7,606 bases of DNA from an uncultured Bacilli bacterium (lineage in GTDB: Bacteria; Bacillota_I; Bacilli_A; RF39; UBA660), in NCBI GenBank assembly GCA_947587115.1, contig CANPXY010000058.1:1-7606 (forward strand), given 5' to 3'. Position numbers and translations under genes: made by a program. This document shows, piece by piece, positions 1-6,617 of the stretch. The notes beneath the pieces are model-generated. The model was not told the DNA's origin and ran no database searches. It saw only the letters and a program-made list of their open reading frames with translations. How positions within the stretch are numbered: position 1 is the first letter of the stretch; every line of letters begins with the position of its first letter.

Positions 1-536
1 GCTTGTGTTCCGTCGACATGCAGTAAAGTTCGAGGATGCTTTTCTAGCAATTTGACAATGGAAGGCATATCTTGAATTATTCCCACTTCACTATTCACTA
101 GTCCAATACTTACTAACAATGGATCTTCTTCTAAAAGACGTTTTAAATCCTCGAGATCAATATGCCCATCTTCTAGGATATGCACATAGTCCACTTTATA
201 ACCTTTTTCTTCTAGATACTTCATCGTCTCTAGAACACTTGAATGTTCAAGCTTGGTTGTAACTAAATGCTTTGGACGATATGGATAAGCTTCGACGGTC
301 CCTATTATGGCCATATTATTGGCTTCACTGGCGGAAGAAGTAAAGATCACTTCTTCTTTTTTTACATGCAAAAGATCCGCCACTTGCAAAGTGGCTTGTT
401 CCATCAACTGCTTACTTTCAAGCCCCAATTTATGAAGAGCGTTGGCATTTCCGATATAATCTTTCGTGGCTTTACAAAAAGCATCTAAAACTTCTTCTTT
501 CACGGGCGTTGTCGCACTATAGTCTAAATAGATCAT
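1..536 (-). CDS. Cysteine desulfurase, NifS/IscS-like (3' end cut by window edge)
   Basis: PLP-dependent enzyme of the class V aminotransferase fold. It takes sulfur from L-cysteine as an enzyme persulfide for Fe-S clusters or tRNA thiolation. The first 178 codons are present. Visible landmarks are the N-terminal LDYSATTP motif (residues 4-11), GNANALH (29-35), the cofactor-binding stretch FTSSASEANN (65-74), the catalytic His in EHSSV (H98), VNSEVG (147-152), and HVDGTQ (173-178), which holds the Asp and Gln that contact PLP. The Schiff-base Lys and the persulfide Cys lie beyond the edge. The ATG at 536 follows GGAAGTGA. In Bacillus, ezrA is likewise followed by a NifS-type desulfurase (nifZ/yrvO) and thiI, so thiI may come next outside the window. 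That order favours a role in 4-thiouridine or other tRNA sulfur transfer, but this is inference. The usual second Asn of VNNE is Ser149 here. Confidence 0.93.
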   Translation of the reverse strand, partial: MIYLDYSATTPVKEEVLDAFCKATKDYIGNANALHKLGLESKQLMEQATLQVADLLHVKKEEVIFTSSASEANNMAIIGTVEAYPYRPKHLVTTKLEHSSVLETMKYLEEKGYKVDYVHILEDGHIDLEDLKRLLEEDPLLVSIGLVNSEVGIIQDMPSIVKLLEKHPRTLLHVDGTQ

Positions 537-558
537 CTAATCACTTCCAAACGGTTTT

Positions 559-587
559 ATTATAACAAAAAAACAAGCATTTATCTA
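559..587 (-). promoter_or_regulatory. Candidate promoter of the cysteine desulfurase gene
   Basis: On the minus strand there is a perfect TATAAT (559-564), and 17 bases upstream of it TAGATA (582-587), which matches 4 of 6 bases of TTGACA. Transcription would start near 552 and leave a short leader carrying GGAAGTGA ahead of the ATG at 536. The -35 element overlaps the stop codon of the upstream pilin-like gene. The gene may therefore be transcribed separately as well as by read-through. Confidence 0.5.
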
Positions 588-597
588 CTTATTTTTT
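567..597 (-). terminator. Weak AT-only hairpin after the pilin-like gene
   Basis: On the minus strand, AAAAAATAAG (588-597) can pair with CTTGTTTTTT (568-577, one G-U pair) around a 10-base loop, and it runs into T's. The stem is almost entirely A-T and overlaps both the stop codon and the candidate promoter of the next gene. It may be only a chance A-run/T-run pairing. Confidence 0.2.
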
Positions 598-1238
598 GTC
601 TCATAAACTAAAGTTTTCGTTCGATAAAATACTTGCTTTTCAACCTTGTAATCTTCTGGAATTTCATCTATACGACGGTAGGAAGTCTGATACATTTTAT
701 TAAAGATGAGCAAGAACACTTCTGACGTCTGGGGCTCCCTTAAATAGATATCGTTATTTTCTGGAATGTAATAGAGTGTCTTGGCTTCCACTTGATTATT
801 TTTAGTTTCTTTGAGCGAGGTCGTTGTCCATTCAGATAATTCGTAGATCATCACATGTTCTTGAACAATACTTAAGCGATCTACTAAATAGTTGCCACAC
901 TCCAAAGTTACATATTTTTTGTCTCCTTCATAGGTGACGAAAGAATGATAGGGATGACAATATTCATCACTTTCTATAAAAGGATTTTTAATTTCACTAA
1001 AGAGTTCTTGATCCACAAACTCTTGCAAATACATGTGATCGCGCTCTTCATCTTGAATGTTGACGGCATTGTAACCAAATAGCGTGGCATCATACGCCAT
1101 TACGCCCCATCTTCTTCTCAAGTCGGCATCAAAAACAATCTTCGTAATAACAATTACCACGATTCCCGCAATGATCACGACGAAGAAGAACTGTATCGCA
1201 CTAAACCCACGATTTCCCTTTTTCTTTTTATTTCCCAT
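585..1238 (-). CDS. Prepilin/pseudopilin-like membrane protein, function unknown
   Basis: A 217-residue protein with the architecture of a type IV prepilin or pseudopilin. It has a short Lys-rich leader, then NRG-FSAIQ (residues 9-16), then a hydrophobic helix (about 17-36), a polar helix continuation, and a C-terminal globular domain. The expected prepilin-peptidase cut is between G11 and F12. Position +5 is Gln16, not the usual Glu. C94 and C114 sit in a context (NPF...C...YVTLECGNY) that recalls pseudopilin-like proteins of uncultured gut Bacillota, and they may form a disulfide. This family link is my recognition, not a search result. The ATG at 1238 is preferred over a GTG at 1244 because TTAGGTG sits upstream. 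The start overlaps the end of ezrA by 11 bases, which suggests translational coupling. No prepilin peptidase or assembly ATPase lies in the window. An alternative is a simple single-pass anchored protein. Confidence 0.72.
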   Translation of the reverse strand: MGNKKKKGNRGFSAIQFFFVVIIAGIVVIVITKIVFDADLRRRWGVMAYDATLFGYNAVNIQDEERDHMYLQEFVDQELFSEIKNPFIESDEYCHPYHSFVTYEGDKKYVTLECGNYLVDRLSIVQEHVMIYELSEWTTTSLKETKNNQVEAKTLYYIPENNDIYLREPQTSEVFLLIFNKMYQTSYRRIDEIPEDYKVEKQVFYRTKTLVYETKNK

Positions 1239-2943
1239 AGACACCTAACAGTTTTTGATAAATCCCTGGTTCCACGAGATCGATGGTTCGAATACTCGTC
1301 TCTAAGGCTCCTTTATAGTTTCCTTTAAAAAACAACAACTCTGCTTGATCAAGGCCAAGATCTACTTCTTTATTGGTAACATCTCGATAACGATTGCCAT
1401 AGACAATCGCCATTTCTGCAAGTTGCGCAGTCTTGATCATCTCATTGGTGGTATTATAAAGTTTCAACACTAAATCGCGGGCGGTATCGACTCTGGTATT
1501 CAGGGTTTTAATGGTGATCGGTTTCTTTTCTAACTCTTTGATGATCTCCAAGATTCCTTCGTTTGCTTCAGATAACTGCACAAAATAATTATCTGTAATA
1601 ATCGGCAATTTGTAGCCGCGCATTTTTACCTTACATTGTTTTAGTAAGTCTTGAATTTCATCCAACTGTTCTCTAGCACGCATTTCATCATCGTACATGC
1701 TACCGAGTGATTTTAGAGAATGATCGAGTTCTTCCTCGAGTTCTTTAAGACGAATCGTCAATTGCTCAACCTCACTATGAGATTTAGAATAAGGAATTTT
1801 TTGCTCTTTCACATCGCGAAGAACATCTTTGTAATCTTGATTGATTTTTTTGAGCGTCAAATTGGTATCATCGATAATTTTGACATCTTCATCTGTTAAA
1901 TTGTACATATTCTTAATATCGTCCATCTGGTCATAAATATCTTTAACAACTTTATTGATCTTTTTAAGCTTGGTATGTAAACTCTTTTCGATTTCATCAT
2001 ATACTTTACGACTCAAACGTTCTTTTTCAAAATCGTTGAACAAAGAATCTAGATAGTCGAGCATCGTCTTGAGTTCAAACATACAATCTTCCAAGTTGAG
2101 GACTTTGATTCTGTCTAAGATCATCTTGACGTTCTTGGTCGTCTCTTCGAGGTTATACTCGATGTTCAAATAAGCAAGAGGATATTCTTTCTCCCGCATC
2201 TCTTTATAGATCTCTTCTACTTGTTCCATTCTCTTAGGAATTAATTGATTGGCAAGCAATAAAAGATTGGGCACTTCATCAATTACAATCGACATATGAT
2301 CGATCATCGTATCTAAGGCTTTGACCACATGGACCACTTCATTATATTCGTTGTTTTCCATCACTGTCTCAAAGTCCATAAAACGTTTCTCAATATTTTC
2401 AAATTGTAACTCGATGACCTCTTGCACATCTTGATACTCTTCTTTATGGTTTTGATATTCTGTATTCAACTCACGATATTTGTTTTTTAACTTCGTGACA
2501 ATATTACGATACTTTTCTTCACTTAAAGTAACTTCTTTAATCTCTTCTAACAGATGATCTGTCGACTCTTTGACCTTGTATAATTCAAGTTCGGTCTTCG
2601 CTATATAATGACGATAGTTCTTATAATCTTTTTGCTCACGATAAGTGTCGAGATTGATGAGCATGTCATTTAACTTCGCAATTCTGGTTTCTTTGATCGA
2701 TTCAAAACGTTGTTGCCAGTTTTTGTATTTTTCTTCCATTTTATCATTCTTAATAATCGGCTCCACTTTGGCAAGTTCGGATATAATCGGAGTACTGACA
2801 ATCAAATTTTTCTCGCGATCTAACTTTTCAAGTTCTTCTTTATAACGTTTAACTTCTTTTTTCTCGATCGTGATTAAGACGACTACAACCAAGATGATTG
2901 CAATCAAAAAGAACGTGATAATTACTAAAGTCTGAATTGGCAT
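1228..2943 (-). CDS. ezrA: Septation ring formation regulator EzrA
   Basis: A 571-residue protein, close to the roughly 562 residues of Bacillus EzrA. EzrA is a membrane-anchored negative regulator of FtsZ ring assembly that also takes part in division-site maturation in Bacilli. The sequence shows an N-terminal membrane helix (about residues 5-26) with a very short outside end, followed by a long charged, Leu/Glu/Lys-rich coiled coil in the cytoplasm, built of spectrin-like helical repeats in known EzrA. Near the C-terminus is YGNRYR (about 515-520), matching the conserved QNR-type patch of the family. A TPR-like end segment (AELLFFKGNYKGALE) follows. The start is the ATG at 2943: AAGGTG lies six bases upstream, whereas the in-frame GTG at 2952 overlaps that site. 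The downstream pilin-like gene overlaps it, and divergent rpsD shares the upstream region. Confidence 0.93.
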   Translation of the reverse strand: MPIQTLVIITFFLIAIILVVVVLITIEKKEVKRYKEELEKLDREKNLIVSTPIISELAKVEPIIKNDKMEEKYKNWQQRFESIKETRIAKLNDMLINLDTYREQKDYKNYRHYIAKTELELYKVKESTDHLLEEIKEVTLSEEKYRNIVTKLKNKYRELNTEYQNHKEEYQDVQEVIELQFENIEKRFMDFETVMENNEYNEVVHVVKALDTMIDHMSIVIDEVPNLLLLANQLIPKRMEQVEEIYKEMREKEYPLAYLNIEYNLEETTKNVKMILDRIKVLNLEDCMFELKTMLDYLDSLFNDFEKERLSRKVYDEIEKSLHTKLKKINKVVKDIYDQMDDIKNMYNLTDEDVKIIDDTNLTLKKINQDYKDVLRDVKEQKIPYSKSHSEVEQLTIRLKELEEELDHSLKSLGSMYDDEMRAREQLDEIQDLLKQCKVKMRGYKLPIITDNYFVQLSEANEGILEIIKELEKKPITIKTLNTRVDTARDLVLKLYNTTNEMIKTAQLAEMAIVYGNRYRDVTNKEVDLGLDQAELLFFKGNYKGALETSIRTIDLVEPGIYQKLLGVYGK

Positions 2944-2968
2944 AGTCAACACCTTCTATCTTAACTAT

Positions 2969-2997
2969 ATTTTAACACAAGTTATTCTAATTTACTA
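2969..2997 (-). promoter_or_regulatory. Candidate extended -10 promoter of ezrA
   Basis: On the minus strand, TGT-TAAAAT (2969-2977) forms an extended -10 element. The matching -35 position (2992-2997, TAGTAA) is poor. Transcription would begin about 19 bases before the ATG at 2943. The ribosome binding site AAGGTG lies at 2950-2955. Confidence 0.45.
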
Positions 2998-3055
2998 TTC
3001 TTTTCTTTTCATTTCCAAAAATAACCGTTTCTCTATTAAAAATAACAAGAATTGC

Positions 3056-3084
3056 TTGACGAAACATATAATTTTATATATAAT
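3056..3084 (+). promoter_or_regulatory. rpsD promoter
   Basis: TTGACG (3056-3061) and a perfect TATAAT (3079-3084) are separated by exactly 17 bases, a near-consensus housekeeping sigma promoter. An AT-rich stretch upstream could act as an UP element. The start is expected near 3091, giving a leader of about 150 nt before rpsD. A second TATAAT at 3067-3072 has no suitably spaced -35. Confidence 0.85.
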
Positions 3085-3090
3085 TAATAC

Positions 3091-3239
3091 TGCAATTCAC
3101 TTGAAACAGCGTATTTGGAGTAAGTAAACGTGTTTTCAGGGTTAAAGTAACCGCTGCTGTAAGGCGAAGGGAAACTCCCTTATTTACGACCAAATAATCA
3201 TTTTAAGAGCATTGTAGAATATAGGAAAGGAGAAGTTTT
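3091..3239 (+). promoter_or_regulatory. Structured rpsD mRNA leader, probable S4 autoregulatory element
   Basis: The leader is long and holds several complementary segments. TATTTGG (3112-3118) pairs with CCAAATA (3190-3196). Inside it GTAAA (3124-3128) pairs with TTTAC (3183-3187). Two local hairpins are GGTTA-AAG-TAACC (3140-3152) and AAGGG-AAACT-CCCTT (3167-3181). CAGCG (3107-3111) can pair with CGCTG (3152-3156), crossing the long stem as a pseudoknot. S4 is known to repress its own gene in Bacillus through the rpsD leader, and the E. coli S4 target is also a pseudoknot. No intrinsic terminator is visible in the leader, so translational control is more likely than attenuation. The strong ribosome binding site AAAGGAG is at 3226-3232. 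Pairings were found by eye; no folding was run. Confidence 0.65.
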
Positions 3240-3842
3240 ATGTCAAGATACACAGGTCCTAGTTATAAAAAGGCACGTCGTGTTGGCTTTTCTATTAGTG
3301 AAACAGGGAAAGAATTAGCAAGACGTCCTTATGGTCCAGGACAACATGGAAACGCTCGTAAGGGAAAACCTTCTAACTACGGAGTACAGTTAAAGGAAAA
3401 ACAAAAAGTACGTTTCATGTATGGACTTAGCGAAAGACAATTTAGAAAAACTTTCGAAGAAGCTGGAAAACTTAAAGGAATTCATGGTGAAGATTTCTTA
3501 AAATTATTGGAATCTCGCTTAGACAACTTGGTATACCGCATGGGATTTGCTACGACACGTCGTGGTGCAAGACAACTTGTCAATCACGGTCACATCTTAG
3601 TTGATGGAAAGAAAGTAGATATCCCATCTTATCGTGTCAAAGTTGGATCTAAGATTTCATTGAAAGAAAACTCTAAAGATCATAAAGCTGTCAAAGCTGC
3701 TTTAGAAAAAGTTACCAAACGTGTGGAATTTGTTACATTTGATGAAAACAAACTAGAAGGAACTTATGTAAGAATGCCTGAACGTAACGAATTAAATGCA
3801 GATATCAATGAATCAATGATCGTCGAATTCTATAACAGATAA
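3240..3842 (+). CDS. rpsD: 30S ribosomal protein S4
   Basis: A 200-residue S4 (uS4), a primary 16S rRNA binder that nucleates assembly of the 30S body and contributes to decoding fidelity. The N-terminus (SRYTGP.YK.ARR.G) and the GPGQHG motif (residues 32-37) are typical. The S4 RNA-binding domain spans about 92-155 (SRLDN...GFA.TRRGARQLVNHGHILVDGKKVDIPSY). There is no Cys, so this is the form without the N-terminal zinc cluster, as in Bacillus. The length is the usual 200. The ATG at 3240 follows AAAGGAG by seven bases. The gene is transcribed alone, with its own promoter, leader and terminator, diverging from ezrA. Confidence 0.99.
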   Translation: MSRYTGPSYKKARRVGFSISETGKELARRPYGPGQHGNARKGKPSNYGVQLKEKQKVRFMYGLSERQFRKTFEEAGKLKGIHGEDFLKLLESRLDNLVYRMGFATTRRGARQLVNHGHILVDGKKVDIPSYRVKVGSKISLKENSKDHKAVKAALEKVTKRVEFVTFDENKLEGTYVRMPERNELNADINESMIVEFYNR

Positions 3843-3867
3843 AAGAACCAAAAATGGTTCTTTTTTT
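3841..3867 (+). terminator. rpsD intrinsic terminator
   Basis: AAAAGAACCA (3841-3850) pairs with TGGTTCTTTT (3855-3864) around an AAAA loop, and the T-run continues to 3867. It begins inside the rpsD stop codon. The T-run/A-run symmetry might let it act weakly in the opposite direction too. Confidence 0.9.
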
Positions 3868-3950
3868 GTGATATATTCTCTTAAAATTCTATCTATAATA
3901 TCGATATCTTTCTTTTGGGGGAACTAGTTTTTTAATCGCCTGCATCTCAC

Positions 3951-3972
3951 AAAAAAAAGCACTAATGCTTTT
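3951..3972 (-). terminator. Terminator of the repeat-protein gene
   Basis: On the minus strand, AAAAGCA (3966-3972) pairs with TGCTTTT (3955-3961) around a 4-base loop, followed by further T's to 3951. It overlaps the last base pairs of the stop codon. Together with the rpsD terminator it closes a convergent gene pair, and the roughly 80 bases between them hold no convincing gene. Confidence 0.8.
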
Positions 3973-5308
3973 ATTTGATAATATTCCCCTCTTTATCCGC
4001 ATTGATGATCCATGGTTTATAATCTTTTCCGTTGCCACCCGTCTGTTTTAGATCTTGATCTTTGGAATTTGAGGTTCCTACTATTAAGTAATGGTCATCT
4101 TCTAACATGATCTCTGATAAATAATCATCTCGTGAACCGCCCAACTCTTTGTGCTCTAATAATTCGCCATCGAGACTATATTTTAAGAACAAGCCATTAT
4201 AACGGAAAACATTGAGGTTTTTGGTAGATTCTTTCACATCTTTCACTGTAGTTTGCCCTACAATGACAAGATTTTGATCTTGATCGATCACTAGATCGTT
4301 GAAACGATCCATCGATACACTAGTATCAATGACTTTATTCTCATCTTCAACACGCTCGTTTACGGTAAACTTCTTTTCCATCAATAATCTTCCGGTCTTA
4401 TCATATTTTACTAACAAGCCATCGATGTCATAGTCGTCTTTATCTTCTTTGACTTTCGTTGATCCGACAATATAGAGCTCTCCATTATACTCAATAACAG
4501 AGCTAAATCCTAATGTATCTGTATAACTATAGTTTCTGATCCATTCGCGGTCGCCATCCATCGTGTATTTAACGATTAAACCTGTATTGGTAGCGTCTTT
4601 TCCTACAACGTAAATGCCATCTGAAGAAATTACAAAGTCATTGAATAGTCCTGATTTTCCGCCACCAAAATTGCTGTGGAAAATTTCTTTTCCTTCAAAG
4701 TCATATTTTACTAGTACGCCGCCACCGTTCGTTTGAAGTCCTAAAACCATTGGCTCTAGAATACTCTGACCAACAACGTAGATGCCACTTTCAACTACTT
4801 TGACCTTGGTAAATTTGGAATCTCCTAGTATCTGAAATTGATTTTCAAATACTACGTTTCCTTCTTTATCAAATTTGACGATGATTGCATCATTGACTTC
4901 ATCTTGGGCCTGTTCTTCACTCATTTGGCCACTACCTACAGCAATGTAGCCATCCTCTACTACAGCGACATCATTGAACGTGGTATTATAACCTTTTTCA
5001 TACTTCTTCTCCCAAAGTAATTGATGGTCTTCAGTATAGAGTGCCAATTTGCCTTTGGTGTATCCTTTCGTATAACTGTTGCCTTTACTGTGCTTAAAAT
5101 CACTATTTCCTACGACCACGTAGCCATCATCGACTTTTTCTATTGCATTGACCACATTGTAATACGTATTTTTAGATTCATTTCTCCAGTATGCAAAAAT
5201 AAGATACATAACTTCAATTACGATGATGGATACACAGATGATTGCTGTAATTTTAATGACCTTTTTTATTAAATCATAATTTAGTTTCTTTTTTGTTTTT
5301 GCTTTCAT
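3971..5308 (-). CDS. Membrane-anchored protein with seven propeller-like repeats, function unknown
   Basis: A 445-residue protein. A Lys-rich N-terminus (residues 1-19) precedes one hydrophobic helix (about 17-40), predicting a cytoplasmic N-terminus and an exported C-terminal domain held at the membrane. The rest is about seven copies of a unit of 40-55 residues resembling f.dv....dGyivvG...(variable)...iVKyd.eGn..w.k.f, starting near residues 51, 111, 166, 222, 268, 336 and 396. The copies contain matching pieces such as DGYVVVG, DGYIAVG, GIYVVG, LYIVG, LVIVG, YLIVG and IVKFDKEGN, VKYDFEG, VKYDKTG. Seven such blades suggest a beta-propeller, a common binding scaffold; ligand and role are unknown. 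There are no catalytic motifs and no sortase signal. The ATG at 5308 follows GAGGTG. It is a single-gene unit with its own promoter and terminator, between rpsD and tyrS, which are convergent neighbours in Bacillus. Confidence 0.85.
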   Translation of the reverse strand: MKAKTKKKLNYDLIKKVIKITAIICVSIIVIEVMYLIFAYWRNESKNTYYNVVNAIEKVDDGYVVVGNSDFKHSKGNSYTKGYTKGKLALYTEDHQLLWEKKYEKGYNTTFNDVAVVEDGYIAVGSGQMSEEQAQDEVNDAIIVKFDKEGNVVFENQFQILGDSKFTKVKVVESGIYVVGQSILEPMVLGLQTNGGGVLVKYDFEGKEIFHSNFGGGKSGLFNDFVISSDGIYVVGKDATNTGLIVKYTMDGDREWIRNYSYTDTLGFSSVIEYNGELYIVGSTKVKEDKDDYDIDGLLVKYDKTGRLLMEKKFTVNERVEDENKVIDTSVSMDRFNDLVIDQDQNLVIVGQTTVKDVKESTKNLNVFRYNGLFLKYSLDGELLEHKELGGSRDDYLSEIMLEDDHYLIVGTSNSKDQDLKQTGGNGKDYKPWIINADKEGNIIK

Positions 5309-5334
5309 GTCTACACCTCTTTTTTTCTTTTATT

Positions 5335-5363
5335 ATCGTAACATTTTTGACTCTTTTTTTCAA
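5335..5363 (-). promoter_or_regulatory. Promoter of the repeat-protein gene
   Basis: On the minus strand, TTGAAA (5358-5363) and TACGAT (5335-5340) are 17 bases apart, with TGT directly before the -10 (extended -10). The expected start is about 20 bases before the ATG at 5308. The ribosome binding site GAGGTG lies about five bases before that ATG. Confidence 0.65.
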
Positions 5364-5370
5364 GATAGGG

Positions 5371-5403
5371 AAAAAGAGCAATCTTTCTTAAATTTCGAAA
5401 GAT
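5371..5403 (-). terminator. Weak terminator candidate after tyrS
   Basis: On the minus strand, ATCTTTC (5397-5403) pairs with GAAAGAT (5381-5387) around a 9-base loop that contains the tyrS stop codon. A short T-run at 5371-5375 follows after a gap of five bases. An alternative pairing is AAAGA-TTGC-TCTTT. Neither is strong, so read-through into the next gene is possible. Confidence 0.35.
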
Positions 5404-6617
5404 AGCATATAGTATTTGGTCTTACCTCGACGAATAATGATATATTTTTGTTCGATGGCAAGATCTTTCGTAATCACAAGATTAGGATCTTGAACTTTAT
5501 TGCCATTAAGTTGAATCGATTGATTGCCAATCAGTTCTCTGGCTTCTCTTTTACTACTACATATTTGATTTTGAACCAATAAATCAACGATCGTTTCTCC
5601 TTTGTTTACTTTATAAACTGGTAATCCTTTGAAAACTTGTTCAATTTGCTTAGATGTGAGAGAGCCAATCGCTCCTTGGAATAGAATTTCACTGATTTTT
5701 TCGGCCTCTTTAAAAGCTTCTTCTCCGTGAATAAACGTCACGACTTCTTTGGCTAAAGCCTTATGGGCTAGTCTCTTTTCGGGCTCTAGTTGGTTGGATT
5801 CTTCTAGTTTTGTAATCTCTTCTTTAGATAAAAACGTCAAAAACTTAAGATAATCAATAACTTTGGTATCTTCCACTTTTACTAAAAATTGATAAAGTTC
5901 ATAAGGAGACGTTTTATTAGGATCGAGCCAAAGTGCTCCGCCATCACTTTTCCCAAACTTTGTACCATCGGCCTTGGTAAGGAGCGGCATCGTAAAACCG
6001 TAACATTCTTGTCCTGTCTTTTTGCGGATCAAATCAATTCCTGCCGTAATATTTCCCCATTGGTCTTGGCCAGCCACTTGCAGTGTACAGTTTCTGGTCT
6101 CATATAGATGAAGGAAGTCGAGGGCTTGTAAAATCATATAAGAAAATTCTGTATAAGTAATTCCGGTATCTAATCTTCTGCGAACAATATCTTTTCCTAA
6201 CATATAATTGATATTGAAATATTTTCCGTAATCTCTTAAAAAGTCAAGGCAATTGATTCCTTTGGTCCAATCGTAGTTGTTGACTACTTCGCAACCAAAA
6301 AGTCGCTCCGCTTGTTCCTTGAGGCAGGCAAAATTCTTGTCCACTTCTTCTTTGGTAATCATCGGACGTTCACTGGTCGGTTTGGGATCTCCAATCATTC
6401 CGGTCGCACCACCTACTAATAATATAGGATGATGTCCTGCATCTTTAAGACGTTTTGATATCAAGAAGGAAGAAAAGTGCCCAATATGTAAACTGTCAGC
6501 AGTCGGATCGGTTCCAATATAAAACGTCAATCCTCCTTTATTTAATTTTTCTTCAAGATCAGGGCTGGATATATCATTGATCAAGCCTCTCCATTTTAAT
6601 TCTTCAAAGATTGTCAT
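5388..6617 (-). CDS. tyrS: Tyrosine--tRNA ligase
   Basis: A class I aminoacyl-tRNA synthetase that activates tyrosine with ATP and charges tRNA-Tyr in the cytoplasm. The 409 residues compare with about 420 in Bacillus TyrS. The class I signatures are LHIGH (residues 43-47) and KFGKS (220-224). The Tyr pocket shows GTDPTADSLH (35-44), Y160, Q164 and D167 in the segment SYMILQALDF, and AGQDQWGN (182-189). A C-terminal S4-type RNA-binding domain occupies about 343-405 and grips the tRNA. The ATG at 6617 follows AAAGGAG by seven bases. The start overlaps the deoC stop in an ATGA junction, so the two are co-translated from one mRNA under the T-box upstream of deoC. No separate promoter was seen inside deoC. 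Confidence 0.98.
   Translation of the reverse strand: MTIFEELKWRGLINDISSPDLEEKLNKGGLTFYIGTDPTADSLHIGHFSSFLISKRLKDAGHHPILLVGGATGMIGDPKPTSERPMITKEEVDKNFACLKEQAERLFGCEVVNNYDWTKGINCLDFLRDYGKYFNINYMLGKDIVRRRLDTGITYTEFSYMILQALDFLHLYETRNCTLQVAGQDQWGNITAGIDLIRKKTGQECYGFTMPLLTKADGTKFGKSDGGALWLDPNKTSPYELYQFLVKVEDTKVIDYLKFLTFLSKEEITKLEESNQLEPEKRLAHKALAKEVVTFIHGEEAFKEAEKISEILFQGAIGSLTSKQIEQVFKGLPVYKVNKGETIVDLLVQNQICSSKREARELIGNQSIQLNGNKVQDPNLVITKDLAIEQKYIIIRRGKTKYYMLSFEI

Noticed and set aside
267..488. Plus-strand open frame within the cysteine desulfurase gene
   Set aside because: It is a shadow frame opposite strongly conserved desulfurase motifs, without a start signal. The same holds for the plus-strand frames inside ezrA, the repeat-protein gene and tyrS.
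3091..3239. A metabolite riboswitch in the rpsD leader
   Set aside because: I recognised no conserved core of a known riboswitch class. Position before rpsD and the possible pseudoknot fit an S4 autoregulatory leader better.
3889..3945. A minus-strand reading frame of 18 codons (starting MQAIKKLVPPK) between the two convergent terminators
   Set aside because: It has no ribosome binding site and directly follows the T-run of a terminator. It is too short to judge by composition, and nothing supports translation.
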